Shown in pieces: positions 1 through 9,527 of a stretch of 63,029 bases of DNA. This DNA comes from Pseudomonas bohemica (GTDB lineage Bacteria; Pseudomonadota; Gammaproteobacteria; Pseudomonadales; Pseudomonadaceae), in NCBI RefSeq assembly GCF_002934685.1, contig NZ_NKHL01000095.1, positions 7,702 through 70,730 of the forward strand. The letters run 5' to 3'. A program made the position numbers and the translations under genes. The notes under the pieces were generated by a model that worked only from the letters and a program-made list of their open reading frames with translations, ran no database searches and had not been told where the DNA came from. Every line of letters starts with the position of its first letter. Position 1 is the stretch's first letter.

Positions 1-570
1 TTCTCCCACGCAAGTTCAGACGTCCCAGATCGCGACGGTGTCTGGGTTTGCGCGGAGGAAGAGCAACAGCAAGAGCAAACGCAGAAGCTACAGGTGACGC
101 GATCCTGTGCGAGACGTCGGAGGTTACGACGGCAGCGAATGCGGTGGGTCAGCTGCAGATCAGTTGCCTGAAACTCCGCTTTCGCCACTGTCGTAACCTC
201 CAGAAGCTCCCACAGGTACAGCGCTGATCCTCAAATCCTGCTGTTCCTGCTCTGCTTTTAATCTTGATCTTCTCTCACGCAAGTTCAGACGTTCCAGATC
301 GCGACGGTGTCTGGGCTTGCGCGGAGGAAGAGCGACAGCAAGAGCAAACGCAGAAGCTACAGGTTGACGCGATGCTGTGGGAGACGTCGGAGGTTACGAC
401 GGCAGCGAATGCGGTGGGTCAGCTGCGGATCAGTTGCCTGAAACTTCGCTTTCCCCACTGTCGTAACCTCCAGAAGCTCCCACAGGTACAGCGCTGATCT
501 TCAAATTCTGCTGTTCCTGCTCTGCTTTTAAACTTGATCTTCTCTCACGCAAGTTAAGACGCCATAGATC
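1..570. repeat. Tandem ~270-bp repeat units, each carrying a REPIN
   Basis: Bases 1-269 and 270-539 are two near-identical copies, differing by scattered substitutions and one inserted base. The first ~30 bases of a third copy start at 540 and then diverge. Each copy carries inverted arms GGAGGTTACGAC / GTCGTAACCTCC (119-130 with 190-201; 389-400 with 460-471), followed by AGCTCCCAC, which is the layout of a Pseudomonas REP doublet. The window begins inside the array, so more copies may lie to the left. The longest open frame here (264-497) simply crosses the repeat and is not credible. No gene is visible from 1 to 720. Confidence 0.85.
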
Positions 571-663
571 GAAAGTGGTCCGCTGTAAAAGCGAAATCGT
601 GATAAGAGCCACGTTCGATAACGGATATTCACCCAATCCCTAAACCGACAATCCCCGCAAATC

Positions 664-701
664 CAAAAAGGCCGTCACGCTTACACGCAACGGCCTTTTT
701 C
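664..701 (-). terminator. Rho-independent terminator of the dpp operon
   Basis: The inverted repeat AAAAAGGCCGT ... ACGGCCTTTTT lies about 20 bases beyond the dppF stop. Read on the minus strand it is a GC stem followed by a T run, so it is the natural end of the dpp transcript. Confidence 0.85.
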
Positions 702-720
702 CCCCGCAGTCAGGCCCGAA

Positions 721-1695
721 TCAAACCACAAACTGCTCCGCGTAATGACAGGCAACCTGCCGGTTATCCACAGTACGCAACTCCGGCACCTGCGCGACAC
801 AACGCTCCGTTGCATACGGGCAACGCTTGTGGAAAGCACAGCCTGACGGCGGATTCAGCGGGTTAGGCAGCTCGCCGACGATCTTGATCTTCGGCTTCGA
901 CGGATCCGGATGGATCGTCGGAGTCGCCGACAGCAACGCCTGCGTATACGGATGCAACGGACGGTTGTAGATCTCCTCCTTCGGACCCATTTCCGCTGGC
1001 CGCCCCAGATACATCACCAACACCGTATCCGCAACATGGCGCACCACCGCCAGGTTGTGCGAAATGAATACATAACCGGTGTTGAACTCCTGCTGCAGAT
1101 CCATGAACAGGTTCAACACCTGCGCTTGAATCGACACGTCCAGCGCCGACGTCGGTTCATCCGCGACCAGAACTTTGGGTTGCAACATCATCGCGCGGGC
1201 CAGGGCGATACGCTGACGCTGGCCGCCGGAGAACATGTGTGGATAGCGCTGATAGTGCTCAGGTCGCAGGCCGACCTGCTTCATCATCGCCTGCACTTTC
1301 TCGCGACGCTCGGCCGCAGAAAGCTTGGTGTTGATCAGCAGCGGCTCGCCCAGCTGATCACCGATTTTCTGACGCGGGTTCAGCGAGGCATACGGGCTTT
1401 GGAAAACCATCTGCACGTCCTTGCGCAGTTGCTTGCGTTGATCCTTGGTCGCGCCGGTCACTTCCTGCCCGGCGATTTTCAGGGAGCCCGATGATGGCTC
1501 CTCGATCAGGGTCAGGGCGCGGGCGAGGGTGGATTTGCCGCAGCCGGATTCACCGACCACAGCCAGAGTCTTGCCAGCTTCCAGTTCGAACGACACACCG
1601 TTGAGGGCGCGAACCGTGGCGTGGGGTTTGAACAGACCCTGGGATACATCGTAGTGACGGGTCAGGTCACGGGCGGTCAAGACGATTTCGCTCAT
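721..1695 (-). CDS. dppF: Dipeptide ABC transporter ATP-binding subunit DppF
   Basis: One of the two ATPases that power dipeptide import at the inner membrane. Visible motifs are Walker A GESGCGKST, signature FSGGQRQRIALARAM and Walker B VLVADEPTSALD. The C-terminal oligopeptide/dipeptide transporter extension has a four-cysteine pattern (SGCAFHKRCPYATERC, then ACHY), a known feature of this subfamily and probably an iron-sulfur site. The start chosen is ATG 1695 (MSEIVLT), preceded by AGGAGGTG; the longer open frame begins inside dppD. The start overlaps the dppD stop by one base (TAATG), which implies translational coupling. It is the last gene of the operon and is followed by a terminator. 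Confidence 0.95.
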   Translation of the reverse strand: MSEIVLTARDLTRHYDVSQGLFKPHATVRALNGVSFELEAGKTLAVVGESGCGKSTLARALTLIEEPSSGSLKIAGQEVTGATKDQRKQLRKDVQMVFQSPYASLNPRQKIGDQLGEPLLINTKLSAAERREKVQAMMKQVGLRPEHYQRYPHMFSGGQRQRIALARAMMLQPKVLVADEPTSALDVSIQAQVLNLFMDLQQEFNTGYVFISHNLAVVRHVADTVLVMYLGRPAEMGPKEEIYNRPLHPYTQALLSATPTIHPDPSKPKIKIVGELPNPLNPPSGCAFHKRCPYATERCVAQVPELRTVDNRQVACHYAEQFVV

Positions 1696-2663
1696 TACGC
1701 CACCTCCTGATTCAGCGGAAAGAAGCAACGCGCCAGGCTTTGGGTCTTAGGGTCCAGCGCCGGGCGTTGCTGGCGGCATTTTTCCTGCACATACGGGCAG
1801 CGCGGCGACAGCAGGCAACCGCTTGGACGGTCGTAGCGACCGGGAACGATACCTGGCAGGGTCGACAGTCGGGCAGCGCCCATACTGTGCTCCGGGATCG
1901 CCGCCAACAGGGCTTCGCTGTATGGGTGTGCAGGCACGTCGAACAGGCCAGGGACCTGACCGACTTCCACCGCTTGACCGGCGTACATCACGCAGACGCG
2001 CTGAGCGGTTTCGGCGACGACGGCCAAGTCATGGGTGATCAGCACCAGTGCCATGTCCTGCTCTTTTTGCAGGGCCAGCAGCAGGTCCATGATCTGCGCC
2101 TGAATGGTTACGTCGAGCGCGGTGGTCGGTTCGTCGGCGATCAGCAGTTTCGGCTCGCCGGCAATCGCCATGGCAATCGCGACACGCTGGCTCATGCCAC
2201 CGGAGAGCTGGTGCGGGTAGGCGTCCAGACGCTGTTCGGCGCCCGGAATCTCCACCTTCTTCAGCAGCTCGAGTGCACGTTGACGCGCCGCGCGGCCAGA
2301 CATGCCCAGGTGCGCGCGCAGCACTTCCTGGATCTGGAAGCCCACGGTGTAGCTGGGGTTGAGCGCGGTCATTGGGTCCTGGAAGACCATCGACAGGTCC
2401 TTGCCGACGATCTGCCGACGCTGACGCGAGCTCAGCTTGAGCATGTCCTTGCCGTCGAAATTCAGGGAGTCGGCGGTGACGATGCCGGGGTGATCGATCA
2501 GGCCCATCAGCGCCATCATGGTCACGGATTTACCCGAGCCCGATTCGCCGACGATCGCCAGGACTTCGCCTTTGTCCACAGCCAGGTCCAGGCCATCGAC
2601 GACCGGGGTGGCTGTGGCGTCGCCGAAGCGAACGTTGAGGTTGTTGATTTCTAGAAGTGGCAT
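1695..2663 (-). CDS. dppD: Dipeptide ABC transporter ATP-binding subunit DppD
   Basis: Second ATPase of the dipeptide importer, forming a heterodimer with DppF. Walker A is GESGSGKSV, the signature is [15 protein letters not shown] and Walker B is [12 protein letters not shown]. The C-terminus has the cysteine cluster [16 protein letters not shown] plus a later RCFF, as in DppF. The start is set at ATG 2663 (MPLLEINNL), because the 15 residues upstream lie within the end of dppC and are not family-like. It sits 10 bases after dppC and overlaps dppF by one base. Confidence 0.95.
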   Translation of the reverse strand: MPLLEINNLNVRFGDATATPVVDGLDLAVDKGEVLAIVGESGSGKSVTMMALMGLIDHPGIVTADSLNFDGKDMLKLSSRQRRQIVGKDLSMVFQDPMTALNPSYTVGFQIQEVLRAHLGMSGRAARQRALELLKKVEIPGAEQRLDAYPHQLSGGMSQRVAIAMAIAGEPKLLIADEPTTALDVTIQAQIMDLLLALQKEQDMALVLITHDLAVVAETAQRVCVMYAGQAVEVGQVPGLFDVPAHPYSEALLAAIPEHSMGAARLSTLPGIVPGRYDRPSGCLLSPRCPYVQEKCRQQRPALDPKTQSLARCFFPLNQEVA

Positions 2664-2673
2664 TCGGACGTCC

Positions 2674-3585
2674 TCAGGCGGCGTTCTTGAGTTTCGGGTC
2701 CAGCGCATCGCGCAGACCGTCGCCCATCAGGTTGATTGCCAGCACGCTGAGCAAAATGGTCAGGCCCGGGAGGCTCACCACCCACCAGGCGCGTTCGATG
2801 TAGTCGCGGGCCGAAGCGAGCATGGTGCCCCACTCAGGCGTCGGCGGTTGTACACCCAGACCCAGGAAGCCCAGCGCCGCGGCGTCGAGGATGGCCGAGG
2901 AAAAACTCAGGGTTGCCTGAACGATCAGCGGTGCCATGCAGTTCGGCAGCACGGTGATGAACATCAGGCGCGGCAGGGTGGCGCCGGCCAGACGGGCCGC
3001 GGTCACGTAGTCGCGGTTCAGCTCGCCCATGACTGCGGCACGGGTCAGGCGCACGTAGGACGGCAGCGAGACGATGGCGATGGCGATCACGGTGTTGATC
3101 AGGCCAGGGCCGAGGATCGCGACAATGGCAACGGCCAGCAGCAGCGAAGGCAGGGCCAGCATGATGTCCATCAGACGCATGATGGTGGGCCCAAGGATTT
3201 TCGGGAAGAAACCGGCCAGCAGACCCATGAGGATCCCCGGTATCAACGACATCACCACCGACGACAGGCCGATCAACAGCGACAGGCGCGAGCCCTGGAT
3301 CAGACGCGACAGCAAATCGCGGCCCAGCTCGTCGGTGCCCAGCAGGAACTGCCATTGGCCGCCTTCGAGCCAGACCGGCGGGGTCAACAGGAAGTCCCGG
3401 TATTGCTCGCTCGGATCATGGGGGGCGACCCACGGGGCGAAGAGGGCGCAGAAAACGATCAGCAGCATGAACGCCAGGCCTGCGACGGCGCCTTTGTTCT
3501 TGGAAAAATGCTGCCAGAACTCTTTGTAGACGGACGGGTAGAGCAGGCTTTGATCGACTGCTACTACGGAAGTAGATGTGCTCAT
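2674..3585 (-). CDS. dppC: Dipeptide ABC transporter permease DppC
   Basis: Inner-membrane permease of the DppBC pair. The 303-residue length is typical. It has an N-terminal cytoplasmic stretch, a first membrane segment ([20 protein letters not shown]), and five further hydrophobic segments. The EAA-type loop that contacts the ATPases is seen around [20 protein letters not shown], and the C-terminal [19 protein letters not shown] motif is conserved in DppC/OppC. It is separated from dppB by 11 bases, so the two are one transcript. The ribosome-binding site is weak. Confidence 0.95.
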   Translation of the reverse strand: MSTSTSVVAVDQSLLYPSVYKEFWQHFSKNKGAVAGLAFMLLIVFCALFAPWVAPHDPSEQYRDFLLTPPVWLEGGQWQFLLGTDELGRDLLSRLIQGSRLSLLIGLSSVVMSLIPGILMGLLAGFFPKILGPTIMRLMDIMLALPSLLLAVAIVAILGPGLINTVIAIAIVSLPSYVRLTRAAVMGELNRDYVTAARLAGATLPRLMFITVLPNCMAPLIVQATLSFSSAILDAAALGFLGLGVQPPTPEWGTMLASARDYIERAWWVVSLPGLTILLSVLAINLMGDGLRDALDPKLKNAA

Positions 3586-3596
3586 AGAAAGTGATC

Positions 3597-4607
3597 TCAG
3601 CGCTGGTGACGAATGCGTGGGTTGGCAAAGCCGTAGAGGATGTCCACCACGAAGTTGACCAGAATCACCAGGCAGGCGATTAACAGGATGCCGTTCTGCA
3701 CGACAGGATAGTCACGGGCGCCAATGGCTTCGATCAGCCATTTGCCGATACCCGGCCAGGAGAAGATCGTTTCGGTCAGTACGGCACCGGCGAGCAGCGT
3801 GCCTACTTGAAGGCCGAACACGGTCAGGACCGGAATCAGCGCGTTGCGCAGGCCATGAACGAAAACCACGCGAGCTGGCGACAGCCCTTTGGCCCGTGCG
3901 GTGCGCACGTAGTCTTCACGCAGCACTTCAAGCATCGAGGAGCGGGTCATCCGCGCGATCACCGCCAGCGGGATGGTGCCGAGCACGATGGCCGGCAGGA
4001 TCAGGTGACGCAGTGCGTCGATGAACGAACCTTCTTCATCGCTGAGCAGGGTGTCGATCAGCATGAAGCCGGTTTTCGGAGGAATGTCGTAAAGCAGGTC
4101 GATACGTCCCGATACCGGGGTCCAGCCCAACGATACCGAGAAAAACATGATCAGGATCAGGCCCCACCAGAAGATCGGCATCGAGTATCCCGCAAGCGAA
4201 ATACCCATCACCCCATGGTCGAACAGGGATCCTCGTCGCAATGCCGCGATGACACCGGCCAGAAGCCCGAGGATGCCAGCGAATATCAGCGCCGCAATCG
4301 ACAGTTCCAGTGTTGCCGGAAACAGTGAAGTGAATTCGGTCCACACGCTCGTACGCGTCCGCAGCGATTCGCCCAGGTCGCCATGGGCGAGCTTGCCGAC
4401 GTAATCGATGTATTGCGCATAAAGGGGTTTGTTCAGGCCAAGACGTTCCATGGCTTGGGCGTGCATTTCCGGATCGACCCGGCGTTCACCCATCATGACT
4501 TCGACCGGGTCGCCCGGAATCAGGCGGATCAGTGCGAAGGTCAGCAATGTGATGCCGAAGAAGGTGGGTATCAGTAACCCCACTCGGCGAGCGATAAAAC
4601 TAAACAT
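3597..4607 (-). CDS. dppB: Dipeptide ABC transporter permease DppB
   Basis: Inner-membrane permease partner of DppC, 336 residues. The N-terminus (MFSFIARRVGLLIPTFFGI) with a first membrane segment, a large periplasmic loop and the EAA loop (ARMTRSSMLEVLREDYVRTA) are typical of DppB. The C-terminal NFVVDILYGFANPRIRHQ motif also fits. It lies 75 bases after the fourth binding-protein gene, with a strong hairpin in that gap, so its level is probably set below that of the binding protein by transcript processing. Confidence 0.95.
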   Translation of the reverse strand: MFSFIARRVGLLIPTFFGITLLTFALIRLIPGDPVEVMMGERRVDPEMHAQAMERLGLNKPLYAQYIDYVGKLAHGDLGESLRTRTSVWTEFTSLFPATLELSIAALIFAGILGLLAGVIAALRRGSLFDHGVMGISLAGYSMPIFWWGLILIMFFSVSLGWTPVSGRIDLLYDIPPKTGFMLIDTLLSDEEGSFIDALRHLILPAIVLGTIPLAVIARMTRSSMLEVLREDYVRTARAKGLSPARVVFVHGLRNALIPVLTVFGLQVGTLLAGAVLTETIFSWPGIGKWLIEAIGARDYPVVQNGILLIACLVILVNFVVDILYGFANPRIRHQR

Positions 4608-4642
4608 CTTCTCGTGTACCTCATCTGCCGGTTAGGCGTGTA

Positions 4643-4671
4643 CTGGCGTGGCTCTAGGTAGAGCCCGCCAG
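4643..4671 (-). other. Intercistronic hairpin after the fourth binding-protein gene
   Basis: CTGGCG and GGCTCTA pair with TAGAGCC and CGCCAG, giving 13 pairs with one bulged base and a 2-base gap at the tip. It starts 11 bases past the stop of the binding-protein gene and is not followed by a T run on the minus strand. It looks like a 3'-end stabiliser or partial attenuator rather than a full terminator. Confidence 0.75.
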
Positions 4672-4681
4672 ATTTTTCTTC

Positions 4682-6289
4682 TTACTTCACTTGGGTGGTA
4701 GCGAAGTTATTAGTGGTGAGAGGGCTAATGTGATAACCCTCTACGTTGTTGCGCATTGCAGTGAACATCTTGGTGTGCGCCATGCTGATCCATGGCTGAT
4801 CCTGATTGAAGATCGCCTGTGCCTGCTCGTAGAGCGAAGCACGTTCGGCCGGGTCGGTTTTTTCCCGAGCCTGATCGATCAACGTCTGGAACTTCTGATT
4901 GCACCAGCGGGCGTAGTTTTCGCCGTTTTTGGCGGCCTCGCAGCTAAGCAGTGGCGTGAGGAAGTTATCAGGGTCACCATTGTCACCTGCCCAGCCAGCG
5001 GACACCATGTCGTGCTCACCGTTTTTCGCACGTTTGAGCATTTCGCCCCATTCCATGACGCGAATATCTAACTTAATGCCGACTTTCGCCAAATCGGCCT
5101 GCATCATTTGCGCACCCAGCATCGGGTTCGGGTTGGTGGGGCCACCGCCATTACGGGTGAACAGGCTGAACACGGTGCCATCCGGCACGCCCGCTTCCTT
5201 AAGCAAGGCACGTGCCTTGTCCAGATCGTGCGCTGGATTCTTCAATTCTTTGTTATAGCCCAGCAGCGTGTCCGGGTACGGGTTGACGCCGACGGTGGCG
5301 TTGCCCTTGCCGAACAGTGCGTTGACGTAGGCTTCCTTGTCGAAGGCGATTTCGATGGCCTTACGCACACGCACGTCACTCATGTACTGGCGCGTGGTAT
5401 TCATCGCGATGTAGGCGGTGGTCATCGCGTTCAACTCGTCGACCTTAAGGTTCGGGTCTTTCTTGATGCTCGGGATGTCATCAGGTTTCGGATACAGCGC
5501 GATCTGACATTCGTTGGCCTTGAGCTTTTGCAGCCGGACGTTGTTGTCAGTGGATATCGCCAGAATCAGCGTGTCAGCCGGCGGCTTGCCACGGAAGTAA
5601 TCCGGGTTGGCCTTGAAGCGCACCTGTGCGTCCTTGGCGTAGCGCTGGAAGACGAACGGGCCGGTGCCGATGGGCTGACTGTTCAGGCCTTCGGTCTTGT
5701 TGGTTTTGAGCAACTGATCGGCGTATTCGGCCGAGTAGATCGAAGCGAACGCCATGGCCACGTCGGCAAGGAATGGCGCTTCGCGGCGGGTCAGAGTGAA
5801 CTTGACGGTGTTGTCGTCAACCTTTTCGACGTTCTTGAGCAGCTCCTTGAAGCCCATGCTCTCGAAGTACGGGAAACCCACGGTCGATTGTTTGTGCCAC
5901 GGATGGTTCGGGTCCAGCTGCCGCTGGAAGCTCCAGACCACGTCGTCGGCGTTCATGTCGCGCGTCGGTTTGAAGTAATCGGTGGTGTGGAATTTGACGC
6001 CTTTGCGCAGATGAAACGTGTAATTGAGCCCGTCGTCGCTGATTTCCCAGGACTCGGCCAGCGCAGGCTCGATCTCGGTGGTGCCGGGCTTGAAATCCAC
6101 CAGACGGTTGTAAATGGTTTCCGCTGCCGCATCGGCGGTGACGGCGGTGGTGTACAGCGCCGTGTCGAACCCCTCCGGGCTGGCTTCGGTGCAGACCACC
6201 AGTGGCTTGGCCGAGACGCCGATCGCGACGCTGAACAGTGCCAGTGCGACTGCGTTGCGCAATGTTGCGAGTTTGAATGTCGATTTCAA
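4682..6289 (-). CDS. Periplasmic dipeptide-binding protein, paralog 4
   Basis: Family 5 solute-binding protein that captures peptides for DppBCDF; the counterpart of P. aeruginosa dppA4 by position. The start is TTG at 6289, because only this start gives a clean signal peptide (LKSTFKLATLRNAVALALF, cleaved near VSA-KP) and GGAGGG lies 7 bases upstream. The longer frame from 6379 adds 30 residues without family character. The mature protein opens with LVVCTEASPEGFD and keeps the IGTGPFVFQRY and WAGDNGDPDNFL motifs and the paired cysteines near the C-terminus. There is no lipobox, so it is soluble in the periplasm. Confidence 0.92.
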   Translation of the reverse strand: MKSTFKLATLRNAVALALFSVAIGVSAKPLVVCTEASPEGFDTALYTTAVTADAAAETIYNRLVDFKPGTTEIEPALAESWEISDDGLNYTFHLRKGVKFHTTDYFKPTRDMNADDVVWSFQRQLDPNHPWHKQSTVGFPYFESMGFKELLKNVEKVDDNTVKFTLTRREAPFLADVAMAFASIYSAEYADQLLKTNKTEGLNSQPIGTGPFVFQRYAKDAQVRFKANPDYFRGKPPADTLILAISTDNNVRLQKLKANECQIALYPKPDDIPSIKKDPNLKVDELNAMTTAYIAMNTTRQYMSDVRVRKAIEIAFDKEAYVNALFGKGNATVGVNPYPDTLLGYNKELKNPAHDLDKARALLKEAGVPDGTVFSLFTRNGGGPTNPNPMLGAQMMQADLAKVGIKLDIRVMEWGEMLKRAKNGEHDMVSAGWAGDNGDPDNFLTPLLSCEAAKNGENYARWCNQKFQTLIDQAREKTDPAERASLYEQAQAIFNQDQPWISMAHTKMFTAMRNNVEGYHISPLTTNNFATTQVK

Positions 6290-6325
6290 GAAAACGCCCT
6301 CCGCAAGTGATGAAGCCATTACTGA

Positions 6326-6379
6326 GTGGGTGTTTCGGGGCCTTAAGTTCTGTCTTGGAACGGCCCCGAAACTGCCCAC
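6326..6379 (-). other. Intercistronic hairpin after the porin gene
   Basis: GTGGG and GTTTCGGGGCC pair with GGCCCCGAAAC and CCCAC around a 19-base loop; the outer segments are offset by a small internal loop. It begins 7 bases after the porin stop and ends 36 bases before the TTG start of the next gene. There is no T run on the minus strand. Confidence 0.75.
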
Positions 6380-6386
6380 GGTTTGA

Positions 6387-7769
6387 TTACAGGATGTTGA
6401 ACGGAATCGTGGTCACCAGACGGAACTCGTTGATGTTGCCGTCAGCCTGGTTGGCGCTCGCACGGTGAGTGGTGTAGGTGCCGCGCATGGTCGAAGCCTT
6501 CAGCGGGCCGGACTGCATGGTGTACGAAGCACCGATGCCGTATTCGTAGTGGGTTTCGCCGTCCATGCCGCGTACGTCATAGGCGGTGCCCTTGTAGTGG
6601 GTGCCGTCGATGTCGAAACCACGTGCCTGATAGATGTTGAACTTCAGGCCCGGCACGCCGTAGTCGGCCATGTTCAGCAGGTAACCCAGCTGTACCGACT
6701 TCTCGTTCGGTCCGTTGAAGTCCGAGAGCAGGGAGTTGGCCAGGAAGATGGCGTTGCTGTCGTGGACGTAGTCGAAGTAGGTGTCACCCTCGACTTCCTG
6801 ATACGAGATGCTGAAGCTGTGCGCCTTGTGGGTCGCCGTCAATGACAGGGAGTAGGTGTCGTTGTCGATGGGGCCCATCTTTTTCTGGCCCGAATCTTTG
6901 GTTTTGTAGTAGTTCAGGTTGGTCGACAGGCCCAGCACGTCCGTATCGCCCATTTCGTGCAGGAACGAGAAGTAGTACTGGTGCCAGAAGTCCTCGACGT
7001 TGGAGGCGTAAAAGCTCGTGGTCAGGCTCTTGAGCGGTTTGTAGTCCACGCCGGCGATGTCCACGCGATCGGCTTCGATGTTCGCGTTGGCGGTGTACTC
7101 GGAACGGAACTTGGTCAGGCTCTGCTCGGAACGCGGCGAAACGCGGTCGAAGCTGCCTGCGGTGAACGACAGGTTATTGAATTCTTCGCTGAGCACGCTC
7201 ACGCCTTCGAAGCTCGACGGCAGCGCGCGGTTGCCGATGTAAGCCAGCACCGGAGTGTTGAGCGACTGGCGGCCTGCGGTCAGCGTAGTGTTGGAAATGC
7301 GCGCCTTGATGTTGCCCAGCCCCAGTTTGCTCCACTGGCCGACCGCTTCACCGTTGTTCCTGGTGAGGGTACGGTTGGCGCCGCCCATCAAATCGTCCTT
7401 GTCGCGGTCCAGCGCGACGGCGTTGTAGACCGCCATCTGGGTGGCGAAACCGATAGGGCCCTGAGTGAAGCCCGAAGTGTAGTCAACGATGGTGCCCTGT
7501 ACCCAGTTGATACGGCGTGGGTCGCGATCGACCACAACGCCGTCTTCGCTGCGGCTGAAATTGCCGCCGCGACGCAACAGTTCGTTGGAATACCAGTTTC
7601 TGGTCGAACCGGTCAGTTTCGAATCTTCCAGAAAGCCTTTGGCTTCGCTCTGGGCGTTGCTTGTGGCCAGGGTAGTCGGAACGAATTCCTGGCTGGTTGG
7701 CTCTGCCTGCGCCGCGACGCTCAAGGCGAGTGCGGACAAGGCGAATACAGCTGTGCTGACTTTTTTCAC
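6387..7769 (-). CDS. opdP: OprD-family outer-membrane porin (OpdP-type, peptide uptake)
   Basis: A 460-residue outer-membrane channel. It has a signal peptide (MKKVSTAVFALSALALSVA, cleaved after AQA), then the OprD hallmark LTGSTRNWYSNELLRRGG, GFTQGPIGFATQMAVYNA and many alternating beta strands. It ends with ...RLVTTIPFNIL, a hydrophobic C-terminus. Its place inside a dipeptide ABC operon matches P. aeruginosa opdP (PA4501), a channel for glycine-glutamate-type dipeptides, so the same role is inferred. The substrate cannot be read from sequence alone. It lies between the third and fourth binding-protein genes, with hairpins on both sides. Confidence 0.9.
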   Translation of the reverse strand: MKKVSTAVFALSALALSVAAQAEPTSQEFVPTTLATSNAQSEAKGFLEDSKLTGSTRNWYSNELLRRGGNFSRSEDGVVVDRDPRRINWVQGTIVDYTSGFTQGPIGFATQMAVYNAVALDRDKDDLMGGANRTLTRNNGEAVGQWSKLGLGNIKARISNTTLTAGRQSLNTPVLAYIGNRALPSSFEGVSVLSEEFNNLSFTAGSFDRVSPRSEQSLTKFRSEYTANANIEADRVDIAGVDYKPLKSLTTSFYASNVEDFWHQYYFSFLHEMGDTDVLGLSTNLNYYKTKDSGQKKMGPIDNDTYSLSLTATHKAHSFSISYQEVEGDTYFDYVHDSNAIFLANSLLSDFNGPNEKSVQLGYLLNMADYGVPGLKFNIYQARGFDIDGTHYKGTAYDVRGMDGETHYEYGIGASYTMQSGPLKASTMRGTYTTHRASANQADGNINEFRLVTTIPFNIL

Positions 7770-7883
7770 GTTTTAAAGCTCCCTATTACATCTTATAGAG
7801 GCCGGTTTTTATGAGTGGACCGGCTTTGATGAAACGGCCTTGTGGGCCTTTTTTTGCTCGTTCCGCGGATTGCGGATAAAGCA

Positions 7884-7912
7884 GTGCCATAGGCGAAACT
7901 CACCTGTGGCAC
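7884..7912 (-). other. Intercistronic hairpin after the third binding-protein gene
   Basis: GTGCCATAGG pairs with CCTGTGGCAC (10 pairs, one wobble) around a 9-base loop, 13 bases past the stop at 7926. A second, weaker repeat GCCGGT/ACCGGC lies at 7801-7824. Neither is followed by a T run on the minus strand. Confidence 0.7.
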
Positions 7913-7925
7913 GAGTTGCCCGGGG

Positions 7926-9527
7926 TTATTCGGCGATGCTGACGCCCGAGAAGTTGTTGCGGTTGAACGGGCTGACCAAAAAACCCTGGACTTCAGCCCG
8001 CAACGGCTGAATGACAGTCGAGTGGGCGATCGGCGTGATCGGCACCTGACTCTTGAGATAATGCTGGGCCTGCTTGTAGAGGCTGATGCGCTGGTCCTTG
8101 TCCGCCGTGGAAACGGCTGCCTTGATCAACGCGTCGTATTTTTCGTCGCACCACATCGAGTAGTTGTTGCCGCCGATGGAGGCGCAGCTGTACAGCGTGC
8201 CCATCCAGTTGTCCGGGTCACCGTTGTCTCCGGTCCAGCCGATCAGCGAGATATCGTGCTCACCATTCTTGCTGCGCTTGAGGTACTCGCCCCACTCGTA
8301 ACTGACGATGGTGGCCTTGATGCCGACCCTGGCCCAATCCGCCTGAAGCATTTGCGCCATCAGCTTGGCGTTGGGGTTGTAGGGGCGTTGCACGGGCATG
8401 GCCCAGAGTGTCAGTTCGGTGCCTTCCTTGACGCCGGCGGCGCGCAGCATTTCCCGGGCCTTGTCGGGGTTGTAAGGGGCGTCCTTGACCGTTTCATCGT
8501 ACGACCATTGCGTCGGCGGCATGGCGTTCTGCGCCAGTTGGCCGGCGCCCTGATACACCGCATCGATAATGGCCTTCTTGTCGACCGCCATATCCAGCGC
8601 TCGGCGCACTTGCAGGTTATCCAGCGGCGAATGACGAACGTTGTAGGAGATGTAGCCAAGGTTGAAGCCGGGCTTCTCGATCACTTTCAGTTGTTTGTCG
8701 GCCTTGATCGACTCGATGTCGGCCGGGCGTGGATTGAGTGTGACCTGGCATTCGTTTTTCTTGAGTTTCTGCACCCGTACCGAGGCATCGGTATTGATGG
8801 CGTAGATCAGTTGGTCGATCTTCACCCGGCTGGGGTCCCAAAACTGTTTATTGGCGACATACCGAATCTGGGAATCTTTTTGATAACGCTGAAAGACAAA
8901 TGGTCCGGTGCCAATAGGGGATTGGTTTATCTCGCGAACATTGCCGGATGCCATCAATTTGTCAGCATATTCGGCGGACAGAATCGAAGCGAAGTTCATC
9001 GCTATATTCTGAATGAATGCCGCATCCACTTTATTCAGAACAAATACGACCGTCATGGGTCCGGTCTTTTCGACAGACTTGATGTTCTTGTCCAGGCCCA
9101 TGCTGGTGAAGTAGGGGAATTCCGTCGGATATGCAACCCGGAAAGGATGATCTTTCTGCAGCATGCGGTTGAAGGTGAACAGCACGTCATCAGCATTGAA
9201 ATCCCGAGTCGGCGTGAACAGCTTGTTGCTGTGGAATTTCACCCCCTCACGCAGGTGAAAGGTGTAGCTCAGGCCGTCCGGGGATATGTCCCAACGGGTC
9301 GCCAGGGCAGGCACCACGCTGGTCTGGCCACGCTCGAACTCGGCCAAGCGGTTATAGATCGGCTCTGCCGCGTCGTTATCCGTGCCCGAAGTGTATTGAG
9401 CGATATCGAAACCTGCAGGGCTGCCTTCGGAACAGAAGACCAGGCTTTTGGTCGCGGCTTGGGTAGCCGGACTTGTGGCTAACAGCACGGCAGTTAACAG
9501 CGAACTCATCACAATATGTTTACGCAT
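7926..9527 (-). CDS. Periplasmic dipeptide-binding protein, paralog 3
   Basis: Family 5 solute-binding protein, 533 residues, positional counterpart of P. aeruginosa dppA3. The signal peptide is MRKHIVMSSLLTAVLLATS with cleavage near TQA-AT. The mature start LVFCSEGSPAGFDIAQYTSG, the SPIGTGPFVFQRY motif, KKNECQV and GWTGDNGDPDNWMG are shared with its paralogs. AAGGA precedes the ATG. The stretch encoding roughly residues 130-235 is visibly richer in A/T codons than the rest of the operon, which suggests a recombined segment. The 337 bases upstream probably hold its own promoter. Confidence 0.93.
   Translation of the reverse strand: MRKHIVMSSLLTAVLLATSPATQAATKSLVFCSEGSPAGFDIAQYTSGTDNDAAEPIYNRLAEFERGQTSVVPALATRWDISPDGLSYTFHLREGVKFHSNKLFTPTRDFNADDVLFTFNRMLQKDHPFRVAYPTEFPYFTSMGLDKNIKSVEKTGPMTVVFVLNKVDAAFIQNIAMNFASILSAEYADKLMASGNVREINQSPIGTGPFVFQRYQKDSQIRYVANKQFWDPSRVKIDQLIYAINTDASVRVQKLKKNECQVTLNPRPADIESIKADKQLKVIEKPGFNLGYISYNVRHSPLDNLQVRRALDMAVDKKAIIDAVYQGAGQLAQNAMPPTQWSYDETVKDAPYNPDKAREMLRAAGVKEGTELTLWAMPVQRPYNPNAKLMAQMLQADWARVGIKATIVSYEWGEYLKRSKNGEHDISLIGWTGDNGDPDNWMGTLYSCASIGGNNYSMWCDEKYDALIKAAVSTADKDQRISLYKQAQHYLKSQVPITPIAHSTVIQPLRAEVQGFLVSPFNRNNFSGVSIAE

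Noticed and set aside
264..497. 77-residue open frame within the tandem repeat
   Set aside because: It spans repeat and hairpin sequence, has no ribosome-binding site and is not kept in the other copy.
1..570. CRISPR array
   Set aside because: Two long copies of ~270 bases with internal hairpins do not have the short repeat and unique spacer pattern.
7834..7860. GGCC/GGCC followed by seven T residues on the plus strand
   Set aside because: Only a four-base stem and no plus-strand gene upstream; on the minus strand the T run becomes A residues before the stem.
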